Shown: positions 25,216 through 35,212, counted from the stretch's first letter. The stretch is 64,000 bases of DNA from an uncultured Methanoregula sp. (GCF_963662735.1 NZ_OY759744.1:2212153-2276152); one strand, 5' to 3'. Translations and numbers: made by a program. The notes: a model not told the origin generated them from the sequence alone.

Positions 25216-26702
25216 GTCTTGTCCCTCAGTAGTCTGTTCATGCCGGCGATCATCGCCTCGACACTTGCCATAATGATGTCGGTGCGGGCGCCGCGTGAAG
25301 TAATTATCTTCCCGTCTTTACTTAATCTTACTGTCACTTCGACCAGGGCATCGGTACCGCCCTGGATTGCATCGACGTGATATTCTTCGAGCCGGATGTC
25401 GGCAACATCGCCCACGCATTTGCGGAGTACTTCCATTGCCGCATCGACCGGGCCATCGCCGGTTGCAGCCCCGGTCATCTCCACCCCGTTCACGACGAGC
25501 GTGACGGAAGCGGTCGGGATCATGTGGCTGCCGGACGTGGCCGTGAACTGGCGCATCCTGATGACCGGCTTGCATTCGATGGCAAGCACCGCGTCGGCTA
25601 CGGCCATAAGGTCGGCATCCGTGACCCGTTTCCCGTTATCGCCCAGCTGCTTGATCCGCTTGACAATCTCTTTGACCTGGGGTTCGTCGGCCTTGTAGTT
25701 CATCTCATCAAGGGCTGCTTCGACCGATGCGGTACCGGAATGTTTGCCAAGCACGATCCGCCGCTTGCGGCCAACCATCTCCGGATTCACCGATTCGTAC
25801 GTGGACGGTTCCCGGATAACGCCATGGGCATGGATGCCGCTCTCGTGCGTGAACGCCATCTCGCCAACGATCGCCTTGTTCACGGCAATCGGTACGCCCG
25901 TGTGCCGGGAGACGAGGCTCGAAAGCGGGTAGATCTGCTCTTTCCGGATCCGGGTCCGGTACCCGTACAGCACTTCGAGCGCCATCACCACTTCTTCAAA
26001 GGGCGTGTTACCGGCCCGTTCGCCCAGGCCGTTGACGGTTACGTGGGCACAGGAAGCGCCGGATTTCAGGGCAGCCATCGTGTTAGTAACAGCAAACCCA
26101 AGGTCATCGTGGCAGTGGATCGAGAGCGGGGCGATCTTTGCAAGGGGCGGGATGAATTCCGCAACCTTTTCCGGCGTCAGCAGCCCGACCGTGTCGCAGA
26201 AGCAGAGCCGGTCTGCCCCGTGCTCAACACCCGATGAGAAAATCGAGCAGAGAAACTGCGGGTCGGCCCGGGAAGCATCTTCGCCCGAGAGCTCCACGAC
26301 GAGCCCGCGGCTTTTAGCGTACTCCACGGCATCCATAGCCATGGTTACGACCTGTTCGCGGGTCTTGCGCATCTTCTTTGCAATGTGCAGGTCGCTGACC
26401 GGTACAACGAGGTGGATCGAGTCCGCGCCGCAGTCCGCAGCATAATCGATATCCACGTGGAGAGCACGGGCAAACGTGCAGATCTCGGAGGAAAGCCCGG
26501 CATCCGCGATAAGCCGGATTGCTTCACGCTCTCCATCGGATGCAGCTGCAGAACCGGCCTCGATGACATCGATACCAATGTCCGCGAGCCTTGTTGCAAT
26601 CTCAAGTTTCTGTTCGGGATTCAGCGAGACACCGGGAGTCTGTTCCCCGTCCCGTAACGTAGTATCTAAAAAGCGCAGGTTATTGACAAATAAAACATTC
26701 AC
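25212..26702 (-). CDS. 2-isopropylmalate / (R)-citramalate synthase family
   Basis: This 496-residue DRE-TIM metallolyase opens with FLDTTLRDGEQTPGVSL, has the metal-binding HCHDDLGFAVTN and HESGIHAHG motifs, and ends in a LeuA dimer (regulatory) domain with REI-like sequence to the end. Members condense acetyl-CoA with pyruvate (CimA) or 2-oxoisovalerate (LeuA). Sequence reading cannot settle the choice; the operon with ilvB/ilvN fits either, and CimA would feed isoleucine through 2-oxobutyrate. The start is a GTG at 26702 with GGTGA ten bases before it. A TATA box at 26741-26750 lies about 43 bases upstream. Confidence 0.93.
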   Translation of the reverse strand: MNVLFVNNLRFLDTTLRDGEQTPGVSLNPEQKLEIATRLADIGIDVIEAGSAAASDGEREAIRLIADAGLSSEICTFARALHVDIDYAADCGADSIHLVVPVSDLHIAKKMRKTREQVVTMAMDAVEYAKSRGLVVELSGEDASRADPQFLCSIFSSGVEHGADRLCFCDTVGLLTPEKVAEFIPPLAKIAPLSIHCHDDLGFAVTNTMAALKSGASCAHVTVNGLGERAGNTPFEEVVMALEVLYGYRTRIRKEQIYPLSSLVSRHTGVPIAVNKAIVGEMAFTHESGIHAHGVIREPSTYESVNPEMVGRKRRIVLGKHSGTASVEAALDEMNYKADEPQVKEIVKRIKQLGDNGKRVTDADLMAVADAVLAIECKPVIRMRQFTATSGSHMIPTASVTLVVNGVEMTGAATGDGPVDAAMEVLRKCVGDVADIRLEEYHVDAIQGGTDALVEVTVRLSKDGKIITSRGARTDIIMASVEAMIAGMNRLLRDKT

Positions 26703-26740
26703 TCATGGCAAATCACCATGAATAATCGTAGGAATGGAGA

Positions 26741-26750
26741 ATATAAAAAT
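26741..26750 (-). promoter_or_regulatory. TATA box of the ilv operon
   Basis: ATTTTTATAT on the minus strand, about 43 bases before the GTG at 26702, predicts a leader of roughly 16 bases that would contain the ribosome binding site. Confidence 0.5.
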
Positions 26751-26875
26751 TATCGCTGCACCAGTCTTGCGAGAAAACCCGAAAATAAAAATTCCTCCAC
26801 GTACCACAACATCCCCTATCGGAGAGGTTATATTTTCCCGGTTCAAACGTATCGCGTAATCACCGAGCATACCCC

Positions 26876-27547
26876 ATGTCACTGTTTAACAAAATGATAT
26901 CATCTTTTGAACCCGGCACCCTGATTGCAGAGCAGTGCCAGGTCCTCAACGAAGCGAAGACCCGGGGTCAGCTGGGGGAGCAGATCGCACGACTGGTGCT
27001 AGCCCATTCCCCGTCCGACATCCAGCGGATGAAGAGGAACTTTGAGACCACGGTGCAGGACCTTTCACCGGAATACCGCGACCGGCTCACCCATAAGATC
27101 ACGGAACACCTGCTGGGAACATACCAGCAGATACGCCTTGATTACCAGCAGGGGAAGTTCAAGACCCTTCACGAGCCGGTCACGGATGAGCAACAGAAGT
27201 ACTGGGAGATGGTCGCGGGCCAGTGTCAGCAAGATAATGGTGGCGATGCACCAGCCCTCCGGTTCCTGAAATACCTCCTCGCCGGTTACTGCATGCTCGT
27301 GCTGGATGAACCCGGTCACGCGGTCGGCACGCCGTTCCCGGGAGGGGATGAGGTCGAGTTGACGGAAGGAACCTACTACTGCCCGGTGCGGGACAAGAGC
27401 AGCGATGTCGATGCAGCGCTCTGCCGGTTCTGTCCCGCCCGCCAGACCCCGGTAATCGGGTACCTCAGACCTGCCACAAAACCCACTGAACGTAACAAGC
27501 AGGAATTCATTGACAACTGTTACCAGTTCCACAATTTCAACGGCTGA
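26876..27547 (+). CDS. DUF2115 protein (UPF0305)
   Basis: This 223-residue protein matches DUF2115/UPF0305, a family common in methanogens. It is helical (residues about 1-130), then has a cysteine-containing region TYYCPVRDK followed by LCRFCPARQTP, three cysteines that may hold a metal. The C-terminal part ends in FIDNCYQFHNFNG, close to the family end. It is alone on the plus strand, divergent from the ilv operon and upstream of ppk1. Its function is not known. Confidence 0.85.
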   Translation: MSLFNKMISSFEPGTLIAEQCQVLNEAKTRGQLGEQIARLVLAHSPSDIQRMKRNFETTVQDLSPEYRDRLTHKITEHLLGTYQQIRLDYQQGKFKTLHEPVTDEQQKYWEMVAGQCQQDNGGDAPALRFLKYLLAGYCMLVLDEPGHAVGTPFPGGDEVELTEGTYYCPVRDKSSDVDAALCRFCPARQTPVIGYLRPATKPTERNKQEFIDNCYQFHNFNG

Positions 27548-27681
27548 TAATTGTTCCGGGTGGACTGCACCTGCGATTCCGGCATCCATTTCCCGGCTCC
27601 GGGGTTAACTCATGACGGACATAAGAATTATATTGATACGCATCGTCTAACTCTATTGCAGAATATATACAGGATTTTTGT

Positions 27682-29814
27682 ATGGATTCCTCTACGTCTC
27701 CGGGCGCAACCGCTGAAACGGAACAATCCCTTTCCGACAACCCTTCGCTTTTCATCAACCGGGAACTGAGCTGGATCCGGTTCAACCACCATGTTCTTGA
27801 CGAAGCACTTGACAAGAGCCACCCGCTCCTGGAACGGGTAAAATTCCTTGCAATCTTTGCCAATAACCTGGATGAATTTTTCATGGTCCGGGTATCGGGT
27901 CTCCAGCGCCAGCTCACCAAAGGAGTGCTCAGGGCTCCTCCTGATGGCATGACGCCGTCCCAGCAGCTGGACGCAATCCAGCAGGCACTTCTCCCCGAGC
28001 TCCTTGCCCAGTACGATATCTGGCACAACGAGATCCTCCCGAAACTTGCAGATGCCGGCATTGTCCTTCATTCCTATGCCACGCTCAGCGAGCAGCAGAA
28101 AAAAGCAATGCATACGTTCTTTGTCAATGAGGTCTTCCCCGTTCTCACCCCGCTGGCGTTTGACAGCTCCCACCCGTTTCCCTTCATCTCCAACCTCTCC
28201 CTCAACCTTGCCATCATAGTCCGTGATCCCTGCGGGAAGGATTTTTTCGCCCGTGTCAAAGTCCCGACCAACCTCTTCTCCCGGCTCATCCGCATTCCGG
28301 AGCCGGAAGGAACCCCGCGGGCATCCAGCACCCCGGTTCATTTTATTTATCTTGAAGAGATCATTGCCGCTCATCTCGACCTCCTCTTCCCCGGCCTTGA
28401 AGTCGTATCATCGTTCCCATTCCGGATCACCCGGGATGCCGACCTTGAGATTGAAGTGGATGAAGCTTCCGACCTGCTCACGACCGTTGAAGAGATCATG
28501 GAACAACGTGCCCGGGGAAACCCGGTCCGGATCGAAGTCGATTCATCCATGCACACGAACATCTGCCATATCCTCGAAAAGAAACTCGGGGTTACGTCCT
28601 CCATGCTGTACCGTGTGGGCCACCCGGTCGGTATGGCAGATTTCATGGAACTCATGTCGCTGGACCGCCCGGATCTTAAGGATGCCCCGTTTCTCCCGTC
28701 AACACCGGAAGAGCTTGGAGAAGGAAAGGATATTTTTACTGCGATTCGCAGGCACGATATCCTCCTCTACCAGCCATATGAAAGTTTCACTCCGGTTGTG
28801 AATTTCATCCGGCAGGCTGCCCATGATCCGGATGTCCTTGCCATTAAGATCACCCTCTACCGCGTAGGATCCAATTCCCCGATTGTCAAGGCTCTTATGG
28901 AAGCCCGTGAAAATGGCAAAGCGGTTGCAGCCCTCATTGAACTGAAAGCCAGGTTTGACGAAGAGAATAATATCGGGTGGGCCCGGGCACTTGAAGCGCA
29001 GGGCGTCCATGTCGTGTACGGCGTCGTGGGTCTCAAGGTCCATGCCAAGCTCTGCATGGTTGTGCGGCGGGAAAAAGACTGTATCCGACGCTATATGCAC
29101 CTTGGAACCGGCAATTATAATGCCACGACCAGCAGGATTTACACGGACTTCGGGATGTTTACCTGCGATAAGGATATTGGCGAGGACATAGCGCACCTCT
29201 TCAATTTCCTGACCGGCTATGCCCGGATCGACCAGTACAACAAACTGCTGGTTGCGCCGGTAACGCTGCGCAAGCTCATGCTCGAGAAGATCGAACGCGA
29301 GATCCGGCACCACATGGAGCATGGCGGCGGCCACCTCATCTTCAAGATGAATGCCCTTGTTGACCGGGATTGCATTGCGGCCCTGTACCGCGCGTCCCGG
29401 GCCGGCGTGAAAGTCGAGCTCCAGGTGCGGGGCATCTGTTGTCTCCGCCCGCAGATCCCGGGCATAAGCGAGAACATAACGGTCAGTGCCATTGTCGGCC
29501 GGTTCCTCGAACATGCCCGGATCTATTATTTCCGCAACAATGGCGAGGAAGAAGTGTACCTTGGCAGTGCCGACTTGATGCCGCGTAATCTTGACAAGCG
29601 CGTGGAGATCCTCTTTCCCGTGCAGAACGAAAAGATCCGCTCGGCGATCATCTCGACCATCCTGCCGGTCCAGCTTGGCGATAATGTCAAGAAACGCATG
29701 ATGCAGGCTGACGGAAATTATATACGAGCACACCCGGCTCCCGGCGAGACCCTGCTGAATGCCCAGATATGGCTTTTGGAACATCGCGGTACCTGGTATG
29801 ACCACACTTCCTGA
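27682..29814 (+). CDS. ppk1: Polyphosphate kinase 1
   Basis: This 710-residue enzyme makes long-chain polyphosphate from ATP. The N-terminal domain begins at FINRELSWIRFNHHVLDEA, followed by the PHP-like and two phospholipase-D-like catalytic domains. The autophosphorylated histidine lies in MHLGTGNYNATTSRIYTD; the second catalytic histidine is in RFLEHARIYYF, followed by the LGSADLMPRNLDKRVEILFP motif. Length is normal. It is the first of three genes (ppk1, CHAD-HD, ppx) with overlapping ends, an operon for polyphosphate storage and use. The start at 27682 follows an AT-rich promoter region (27626-27670). Confidence 0.97.
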   Translation: MDSSTSPGATAETEQSLSDNPSLFINRELSWIRFNHHVLDEALDKSHPLLERVKFLAIFANNLDEFFMVRVSGLQRQLTKGVLRAPPDGMTPSQQLDAIQQALLPELLAQYDIWHNEILPKLADAGIVLHSYATLSEQQKKAMHTFFVNEVFPVLTPLAFDSSHPFPFISNLSLNLAIIVRDPCGKDFFARVKVPTNLFSRLIRIPEPEGTPRASSTPVHFIYLEEIIAAHLDLLFPGLEVVSSFPFRITRDADLEIEVDEASDLLTTVEEIMEQRARGNPVRIEVDSSMHTNICHILEKKLGVTSSMLYRVGHPVGMADFMELMSLDRPDLKDAPFLPSTPEELGEGKDIFTAIRRHDILLYQPYESFTPVVNFIRQAAHDPDVLAIKITLYRVGSNSPIVKALMEARENGKAVAALIELKARFDEENNIGWARALEAQGVHVVYGVVGLKVHAKLCMVVRREKDCIRRYMHLGTGNYNATTSRIYTDFGMFTCDKDIGEDIAHLFNFLTGYARIDQYNKLLVAPVTLRKLMLEKIEREIRHHMEHGGGHLIFKMNALVDRDCIAALYRASRAGVKVELQVRGICCLRPQIPGISENITVSAIVGRFLEHARIYYFRNNGEEEVYLGSADLMPRNLDKRVEILFPVQNEKIRSAIISTILPVQLGDNVKKRMMQADGNYIRAHPAPGETLLNAQIWLLEHRGTWYDHTS

Positions 29815-31414
29815 AGGAACACTTCCCCATGCCGGCCTCTGCTGGTTCGGCATGCAGCAGCTCCCCGGGCGCCTCGAAGCGTTCGAAAAAGAGATAGCCG
29901 GGGTCAGGGAAGCAAAGGATATCGAGAATATCCACCGGATGCGGGTGGCATCGCGCCGGCTCCGGGCAGCCCTTCCGCTTTTTGAGGATTGTTTCCCGAA
30001 AAAATCGTACCGGCACTGGATGGAGGAGATTGCAAACATAACCCGGGCACTCGGGGAAGCCCGGGATGCTGATGTACAAATCGCGTTCCTGCAGAAACAG
30101 GTGAAGAAGACAACAAGTATCTGGAAATCCCGGCACCCGGACTCGGGCAGTTCAGAACCACCTGAGGGCCCGGCCCTTCGCTATCTTCTTGCAGAACTCA
30201 AAAAGAAGCGCTCGCTGCTCCAGGCCCGGGTAGTTTCTGCCCTTGATGCCCTGGAAAAGAGCCGGGTTGTTCCGGAAATGAAAGCATTCTTCCCGGTTAA
30301 CCTGGACCATCATGCACGACCCCCGTCGCATGCCCTGATGTACGGCGTTGCCCCGGTTGCAGCCCTCCATATCGAGTCGCGGCTTAAAACGCTCCTGTCG
30401 TACAAGATCTGGGTCAGCCATCCCGAGGCGGTTGCAGAGCACCATGCAACCCGCATTGCAGCAAAAAAACTCCGGTACACGATGGAAGCATTCGGGCCGG
30501 TGTACCGGCTGAATCTCTCCAAGCCGCTTGCACGGGTAAAGAAGATCCAGGAGATCCTTGGCGACATCCATGACTGCGATGTCTGGATCGACCATATTGC
30601 CCGGCTCCTCCTGAAAGAACGCAGCCGCCTCCGGTCGGAGAACGAGGAAAAACGGCCGGATACAAAAACACTCGCCAGCCTGAAGATCCTGCTGCTGGAG
30701 CGGGAGAAAGACCGTGCCCTGCTGTACCGGAATTTCGTCCGGTACTGGGAGTCACAGGAACGGGCCGGGTTATGGGACGAGCTCCACCGGACGCTTGTTT
30801 CGGGAAGGAAGAAACGGTACCAGCCAAAAGATACGTTCCGGGAACCGGATCTCCGGGCTGCAGTTACTGCACTCGCATCAGTCTGTCCCGAAGGCCTGTC
30901 GCACAGCACCACCGTGACGCGCCTTGCGCTCATGCTCTTTGACAATCTCCAGCCCCTGCACCAGCTGGACACAAAGGATCGCCTCCTTCTCGAATGTGCG
31001 GGGATGCTCCATGATATCGGCTGGATAACCGGGCAAAAACAGCATAACGTAAAAAGTGCCCGGATCATCTTCGCGGCAGAAACTCTCCCGGTTGACCTGC
31101 CCGAACGCGGGATAATCGGCCTTGCCGCATTTGCCCACCGGGGCCGCAGTTCTCCTGAAGGAGAAGATTATTACCGGCTGCTTTCAGAAGAACAACAAAA
31201 GACGGTCCTTGTCCTTGCGGCAATCCTCCGGGTTGCAGATGGTTTCGATTATCTCCGCAAGGGATCGGTACAGGAAGTCCACTGCGTGATAACCGCGGAC
31301 CAGGTAACGGTCGATGCGGTGTCTGTTGCAGATATCACCGTAGAAAAAGAACATGCCCGGATAAAATCCGATCTCTTCAGCCGTGTCTTTTTACGGGAAC
31401 TGGTGATCCGGTGA
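29798..31414 (+). CDS. CHAD domain fused to HD-type domain
   Basis: About 538 residues. The N-terminal CHAD domain (about 20-300) has the conserved histidines and basic residues expected to bind polyphosphate (IHRMRVASRRLRAALPLFED, ARDADVQI, HHATRIAAKKLRYTMEAF, VKKIQEILGDIHDCDV). The C-terminal part (about 330-535) is HD-like, with CAGMLHDIGWITGQKQHNVKS and AAFAHRGRSS, resembling the C-terminal domain of Ppx/GppA phosphatases. The start at 29798 overlaps the end of ppk1 by 17 bases; the frame back to 29759 is a less likely extension. The stop overlaps the ppx start (GTGA). I infer a polyP-bound regulator or phosphohydrolase; its reaction is not known. Confidence 0.9.
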   Translation: MTTLPEGTLPHAGLCWFGMQQLPGRLEAFEKEIAGVREAKDIENIHRMRVASRRLRAALPLFEDCFPKKSYRHWMEEIANITRALGEARDADVQIAFLQKQVKKTTSIWKSRHPDSGSSEPPEGPALRYLLAELKKKRSLLQARVVSALDALEKSRVVPEMKAFFPVNLDHHARPPSHALMYGVAPVAALHIESRLKTLLSYKIWVSHPEAVAEHHATRIAAKKLRYTMEAFGPVYRLNLSKPLARVKKIQEILGDIHDCDVWIDHIARLLLKERSRLRSENEEKRPDTKTLASLKILLLEREKDRALLYRNFVRYWESQERAGLWDELHRTLVSGRKKRYQPKDTFREPDLRAAVTALASVCPEGLSHSTTVTRLALMLFDNLQPLHQLDTKDRLLLECAGMLHDIGWITGQKQHNVKSARIIFAAETLPVDLPERGIIGLAAFAHRGRSSPEGEDYYRLLSEEQQKTVLVLAAILRVADGFDYLRKGSVQEVHCVITADQVTVDAVSVADITVEKEHARIKSDLFSRVFLRELVIR

Positions 31415-32994
31415 ATTCCCGGACTATTGGCCCGGAGGGCAGGATAGTCTCCTTTATCGACATGGGGACAAACTCCATCCGGCTGCTTGTCGTGCGCCTC
31501 AATCCCAATCACTCCTACACGATCCTGACCCGGCAGAAACAGCAGGTTCGCCTGGGGGAAGGCGAGTTCGAAGACGAGGAAATAACTCCTGAGGCAATGG
31601 AGCGGGCAGTTATTGTCTGCAAAAAATTTACCGAACTTGCCCGGAGCTTCAGTTCCGAGGAATTTGTTGCAGTAGCCACATCGGCCGCCCGGGAAGCATC
31701 CAACCAGGAGGAGCTTCTTCACATGATACGGCAGGAAGCCCTTCTCGATATACGGGTTGTCTCCGGCCGCGAAGAGGCTCGTCTCATTTACCTGGGAGTG
31801 GCGAGCGGCACCCATATCGATACCCGTACCGCGTTTTTCATTGACATCGGTGGCGGCAGTACCGAGATTGCGATCGGGAATGCCAAGGATTACCAGTACC
31901 TGGAAAGCTTCCGGCTCGGGGCGATCCGGCTTACCAATCTCTATTTTCCCCACGGTGAAACCGGGCCGGTGCCCCCTGACCAGTACCGGAAGATCCAGCA
32001 GTATATCAGGAATGCAGTTGTCCATTCCCTTTCAAAAATAAAGAAAACACCCCTGGATTGTGCCATCGGGAGTTCCGGAACGATCATCAACCTTGCCGAG
32101 ATCGCGCATAAGGTCCTGCACCCGGATTCACCGGCCTTGGATCTGGTACTGAGCTACAAGGACCTGAAAAAGATCAGCGAACTGCTCTGTTCACTCCCGC
32201 TCGAACAACGCAGGAAAGTGCCCGGGATCAACCCGGAACGGGCAGATATCATCATCGCCGGATCTGCAGTCCTCGATGTGTTCATGAAGGAACTTTCGCT
32301 TGACAGTATAACGATTACCAGCCGGGGTCTCCAGGACGGCCTTCTGGTCGACTACCTCTCCCGCATGGATTCGTTTCCCCTGCTTGGCGAACTTTCTCCC
32401 CGGCAGCGCAGTGTCATCCAGCTTGGCCGGTCCTGCGGGATCAACGAGGCCCATGCCCGGACCGTGACGAGCCTTGTGCTCGAACTCTTCGATTCGGCCA
32501 AAGAGACGGGTCTCCATGATTTTGGGAATCCGGCCCGCGAACTGCTGGAATATGCCACGTTCCTTCACGATATCGGATCGTTCATTTCCTACACCAACCA
32601 CCATGCCCATTCCTATTACATTATCCGGAACTCCGAACTGCTGGGTTTTGACCAGAAAGAGGTGGCATTCATGGCGAACCTTGCCCGGTTCCACCGCAAG
32701 AAGACGCCAAAGAAAAAGGATCCCGGGATAGCCGAGCTCGAGTCCCGGGACCGGGACATACTCAGGGTGCTGGCTACCTTTATCCGGCTTGGCGAGAGCC
32801 TTGACCGGAGCCATGCAGCCCTGATCCAGCATGTCCGGTTTGTACGGGTGGAGAAAGATATCGTGCATCTCGAAATCGTGGCACGGGGTGACTGCCAGCT
32901 CGAGATCTGGGGAATCGAGAACGAGCGCAAGGCCTTTGAGAAAGTGTTTGGCAAAAAGCTTGTTTTCTCAATGATCGATTCGCAGACCGGCTAA
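31411..32994 (+). CDS. ppx: Exopolyphosphatase / Ppx-GppA phosphatase
   Basis: This 527-residue member of the actin-like ASKHA superfamily has the phosphate-1 motif IDMGTNSIRLLVVRL, the catalytic glutamate region SGREEARLIYLGV, phosphate-2 FIDIGGGSTEIAI and SSGTIINLAE. A C-terminal HD-like domain (about 320-500) has TFLHDIGSFISYTNHHAHS. It would degrade polyphosphate or pppGpp; next to ppk1 the former is likely. The start is GTG 31411, overlapping the CHAD-HD stop by four bases. Both this protein and the upstream one carry HD-like C-terminal parts, so duplication of that part is possible. Confidence 0.95.
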   Translation: MNSRTIGPEGRIVSFIDMGTNSIRLLVVRLNPNHSYTILTRQKQQVRLGEGEFEDEEITPEAMERAVIVCKKFTELARSFSSEEFVAVATSAAREASNQEELLHMIRQEALLDIRVVSGREEARLIYLGVASGTHIDTRTAFFIDIGGGSTEIAIGNAKDYQYLESFRLGAIRLTNLYFPHGETGPVPPDQYRKIQQYIRNAVVHSLSKIKKTPLDCAIGSSGTIINLAEIAHKVLHPDSPALDLVLSYKDLKKISELLCSLPLEQRRKVPGINPERADIIIAGSAVLDVFMKELSLDSITITSRGLQDGLLVDYLSRMDSFPLLGELSPRQRSVIQLGRSCGINEAHARTVTSLVLELFDSAKETGLHDFGNPARELLEYATFLHDIGSFISYTNHHAHSYYIIRNSELLGFDQKEVAFMANLARFHRKKTPKKKDPGIAELESRDRDILRVLATFIRLGESLDRSHAALIQHVRFVRVEKDIVHLEIVARGDCQLEIWGIENERKAFEKVFGKKLVFSMIDSQTG

Positions 32995-32997
32995 AAA

Positions 32998-33864
32998 TTA
33001 TTTTCCGGATATTTTCTTTAAGGCTGATGCAACAGCGAAGCCGATATCCGGATCCGGGGAAACAAGACATTTCGTGAGCGGGGATATGGCACGGCTGTCG
33101 CCAATTTCACCCAGTGCAAAGATGAGGAGAAGATCGCGGGATTGTTCCCGGCCTAGAAGGGCAGCCAGGGACTCTGTGGCGTCATGGCTCTGTAGTGCGG
33201 CAAGGACCATGATCACTCGTGTTACCAGGCTCTCATGCGGGTCATCCAGGGCTTCGACAAGGACCGGTACCGCTGCACCTGAGCAGCGGACCAGGGCATC
33301 GTAAGCAGCATTCCGCACCCGCCAGCGATCGTTTTCCAGTGCACTGACCAGGAGCCGGATACACTCCCGGTCCCCGGTCCGGCCGAGTTCATCGATAACG
33401 CTGAGCCTTGACGCCAGTTCGCCGGATTCAAGTGCTGATGCCCATCGCTGCCGCTGGGCCGGATCTGACAGAGAAACCGGCTCCTTATTCCTGCTTCCCT
33501 GTGAAAGTACGGCCTGCGGGCTTCCATCCTGATCTGTATTCTCTTCCAGGGAAGTATCCGTAAGGTCAAGTGCTTCTGCCCAGGTCTCGACCGCCCACCG
33601 GGCGGATTCATCGGAAAGCCCCAGCTCGTCCTGGAGGCGCTTCATCATGAACCCTTTCATGAGGGAGAGGGGAAGATTGTGGCGCGGGGCAAGGAGATCG
33701 ATGGGGACATGCTGGCGCACGGCACTGACAATAACAAAGATTTCCCGGCTGCAGGTACCGCAGGTATCCCGGAGCAGGGCCTCGCACCGGAACGGGTCCT
33801 GGGCAAGGGAGGTGCCATAGCGCTGGACAAGATCTTTGAGAATGGTTCGCGGCAGGTCTTTCAT
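32998..33864 (-). CDS. HEAT-repeat protein of the TerY-like cluster
   Basis: This 288-residue protein has an N-terminal region with two close cysteine pairs (CEALLRDTCGTCSREIF) and a C-terminal half (about 160-288) made of HEAT-like repeats (RLSVIDELGRTGDRECIRLL, WRVRNAAYDALVR, DLLLIFALGEIGDSRAISPL). Such repeats form protein-binding scaffolds. Its start overlaps the kinase stop by four bases, so it is translated with the kinase and is probably its substrate or adaptor. It ends four bases from the convergent ppx gene. No exact family is recognised beyond HEAT. Confidence 0.8.
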   Translation of the reverse strand: MKDLPRTILKDLVQRYGTSLAQDPFRCEALLRDTCGTCSREIFVIVSAVRQHVPIDLLAPRHNLPLSLMKGFMMKRLQDELGLSDESARWAVETWAEALDLTDTSLEENTDQDGSPQAVLSQGSRNKEPVSLSDPAQRQRWASALESGELASRLSVIDELGRTGDRECIRLLVSALENDRWRVRNAAYDALVRCSGAAVPVLVEALDDPHESLVTRVIMVLAALQSHDATESLAALLGREQSRDLLLIFALGEIGDSRAISPLTKCLVSPDPDIGFAVASALKKISGK

Positions 33865-35210
33865 GGGGTCTCTCCGTTCTTTGGTGCGGCAATGGTCATG
33901 GGAATTCCTTCAATGGTGATAATGATCCCGGGATTGAGCGGCACCGCTTTTCCGGGGGGGACATCGGTACTGTGGCCATCGGGAAAGCTTGCATGCCACG
34001 AAGACTGCGACTGGTTGCGGATACCCGCAGCACCTTTGAGCGATGGGTGGGGAACGATGACCCCGATTTTTGCCGAACCGTCATCCTGGGCCGGGGATAC
34101 GGCAATATGGCGCCGGAGGATCGTGCTGCCGATCCCAAGAGCGACCTGGATCTCGCCGGCCGGGCGCCGGATAATGAGGGTTGGCGGGGGTGCTATCCGG
34201 GTATGACAGTGCCAGCATTCATTCCCTTTGTCCATGAAGGAGAAATTTTCTGCATTGCATCGCGGGCAGAGAACGATCCGGTCCTTGATGCTCACAAAAA
34301 GATTCTGCCATTCCCCCTCGGTCACCCGCCGGTCCGGAAAAACCAGGCCATCGGTGAAGGCCCGTATAAAGGCATTTTTGAGATCATCCGGGCAATAGTT
34401 CCAGCGCTCCCGTGCAGTAGCATAATCCGGGTCCGGGGGAAGATGGTTGGCAGTGTTTGCCGGATCGAAGACAAAGACCGGGGTCTCGCCATATACTTTC
34501 TTTTTTGCCGGGATATCCCAGCAATGGAACCGGTACTCCATCTCGCCATGGAATGGGTGGTGCCAGACCCAGAGATAGAAGAGGAGGACTGCAAGGGAAT
34601 GGAGATCGGTCTGGGTGGAAGGATCGGCTTCCCCGCGTATGATCTCGGGGGCCATGTACTCCATCGTGCCCCAGACCTGGCAGCGGGACTGGCGGTTCAC
34701 GCCAACATTGTCATTGTCGCAGATCAGGATGTCGCCATTTTTGGGATCGAACATCAGGTTACCGGCCGAGATGTCCCGGTAACAGTGCCCGGACAGGTGC
34801 AGCGCCCGGTAGCTGTTTGCCAGCTGGTACGAGATCTCGCAGAGCGCTGAGAAGTTCGGTACGGGCTTGAGATGTGCCCAGACTTCGCCAAGTTCGGCAA
34901 ACCGCTGCGTGTCAATCCGGGACATCAGGTACCCGAACTGGCGGGATGAGGCCGACGTTACCAGATCGAGCGGCCAGATAAACCGTTTCCCGCCGGCCCC
35001 GAACGGTGTACCGGTCCGGACAAGATACAGGACGGCAGCTTTCTGGTCAACGGTTGCCTGTTCGGGCTTGTACCATTTCACGGCCTGGTATCCCTGGGGG
35101 CCTTCGACAAGGTACACTTCTCCCTGGGTTCCTTCACCGAGTTTCTTTATGACATGGAGCTCGATACCGGAGATCTCGGCAGTTACCCGCTGGCCGATGG
35201 AAAGCGGCAT
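33861..35210 (-). CDS. Serine/threonine protein kinase with C-terminal zinc ribbon
   Basis: This 449-residue protein has a glycine loop GEGTQGEV (25-32), lysine in AVKW (Lys45), the catalytic loop YRDISAGN (144-151, Tyr replacing the usual His), and DND (165-167) in place of DFG, followed by the activation part WGTMEYMAPEI. The catalytic Asp146 and Asn151 and the metal aspartate remain, so activity is plausible. After the kinase domain comes a CxxC...CxxC zinc ribbon (CPRCNAENF and CWHCHTR) and a C-terminal beta-rich domain that could be FHA-like. Kinase plus zinc ribbon next to PP2C and a vWA protein is the TerY-P triad arrangement. The start is two bases from the PP2C stop. Confidence 0.88.
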   Translation of the reverse strand: MPLSIGQRVTAEISGIELHVIKKLGEGTQGEVYLVEGPQGYQAVKWYKPEQATVDQKAAVLYLVRTGTPFGAGGKRFIWPLDLVTSASSRQFGYLMSRIDTQRFAELGEVWAHLKPVPNFSALCEISYQLANSYRALHLSGHCYRDISAGNLMFDPKNGDILICDNDNVGVNRQSRCQVWGTMEYMAPEIIRGEADPSTQTDLHSLAVLLFYLWVWHHPFHGEMEYRFHCWDIPAKKKVYGETPVFVFDPANTANHLPPDPDYATARERWNYCPDDLKNAFIRAFTDGLVFPDRRVTEGEWQNLFVSIKDRIVLCPRCNAENFSFMDKGNECWHCHTRIAPPPTLIIRRPAGEIQVALGIGSTILRRHIAVSPAQDDGSAKIGVIVPHPSLKGAAGIRNQSQSSWHASFPDGHSTDVPPGKAVPLNPGIIITIEGIPMTIAAPKNGETP

Positions 35211-35212
35211 GA

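Noticed and set aside
28699..30039. Minus-strand frame of 446 codons
   Set aside because: Antisense to ppk1 and the CHAD-HD gene, which carry clear catalytic motifs.
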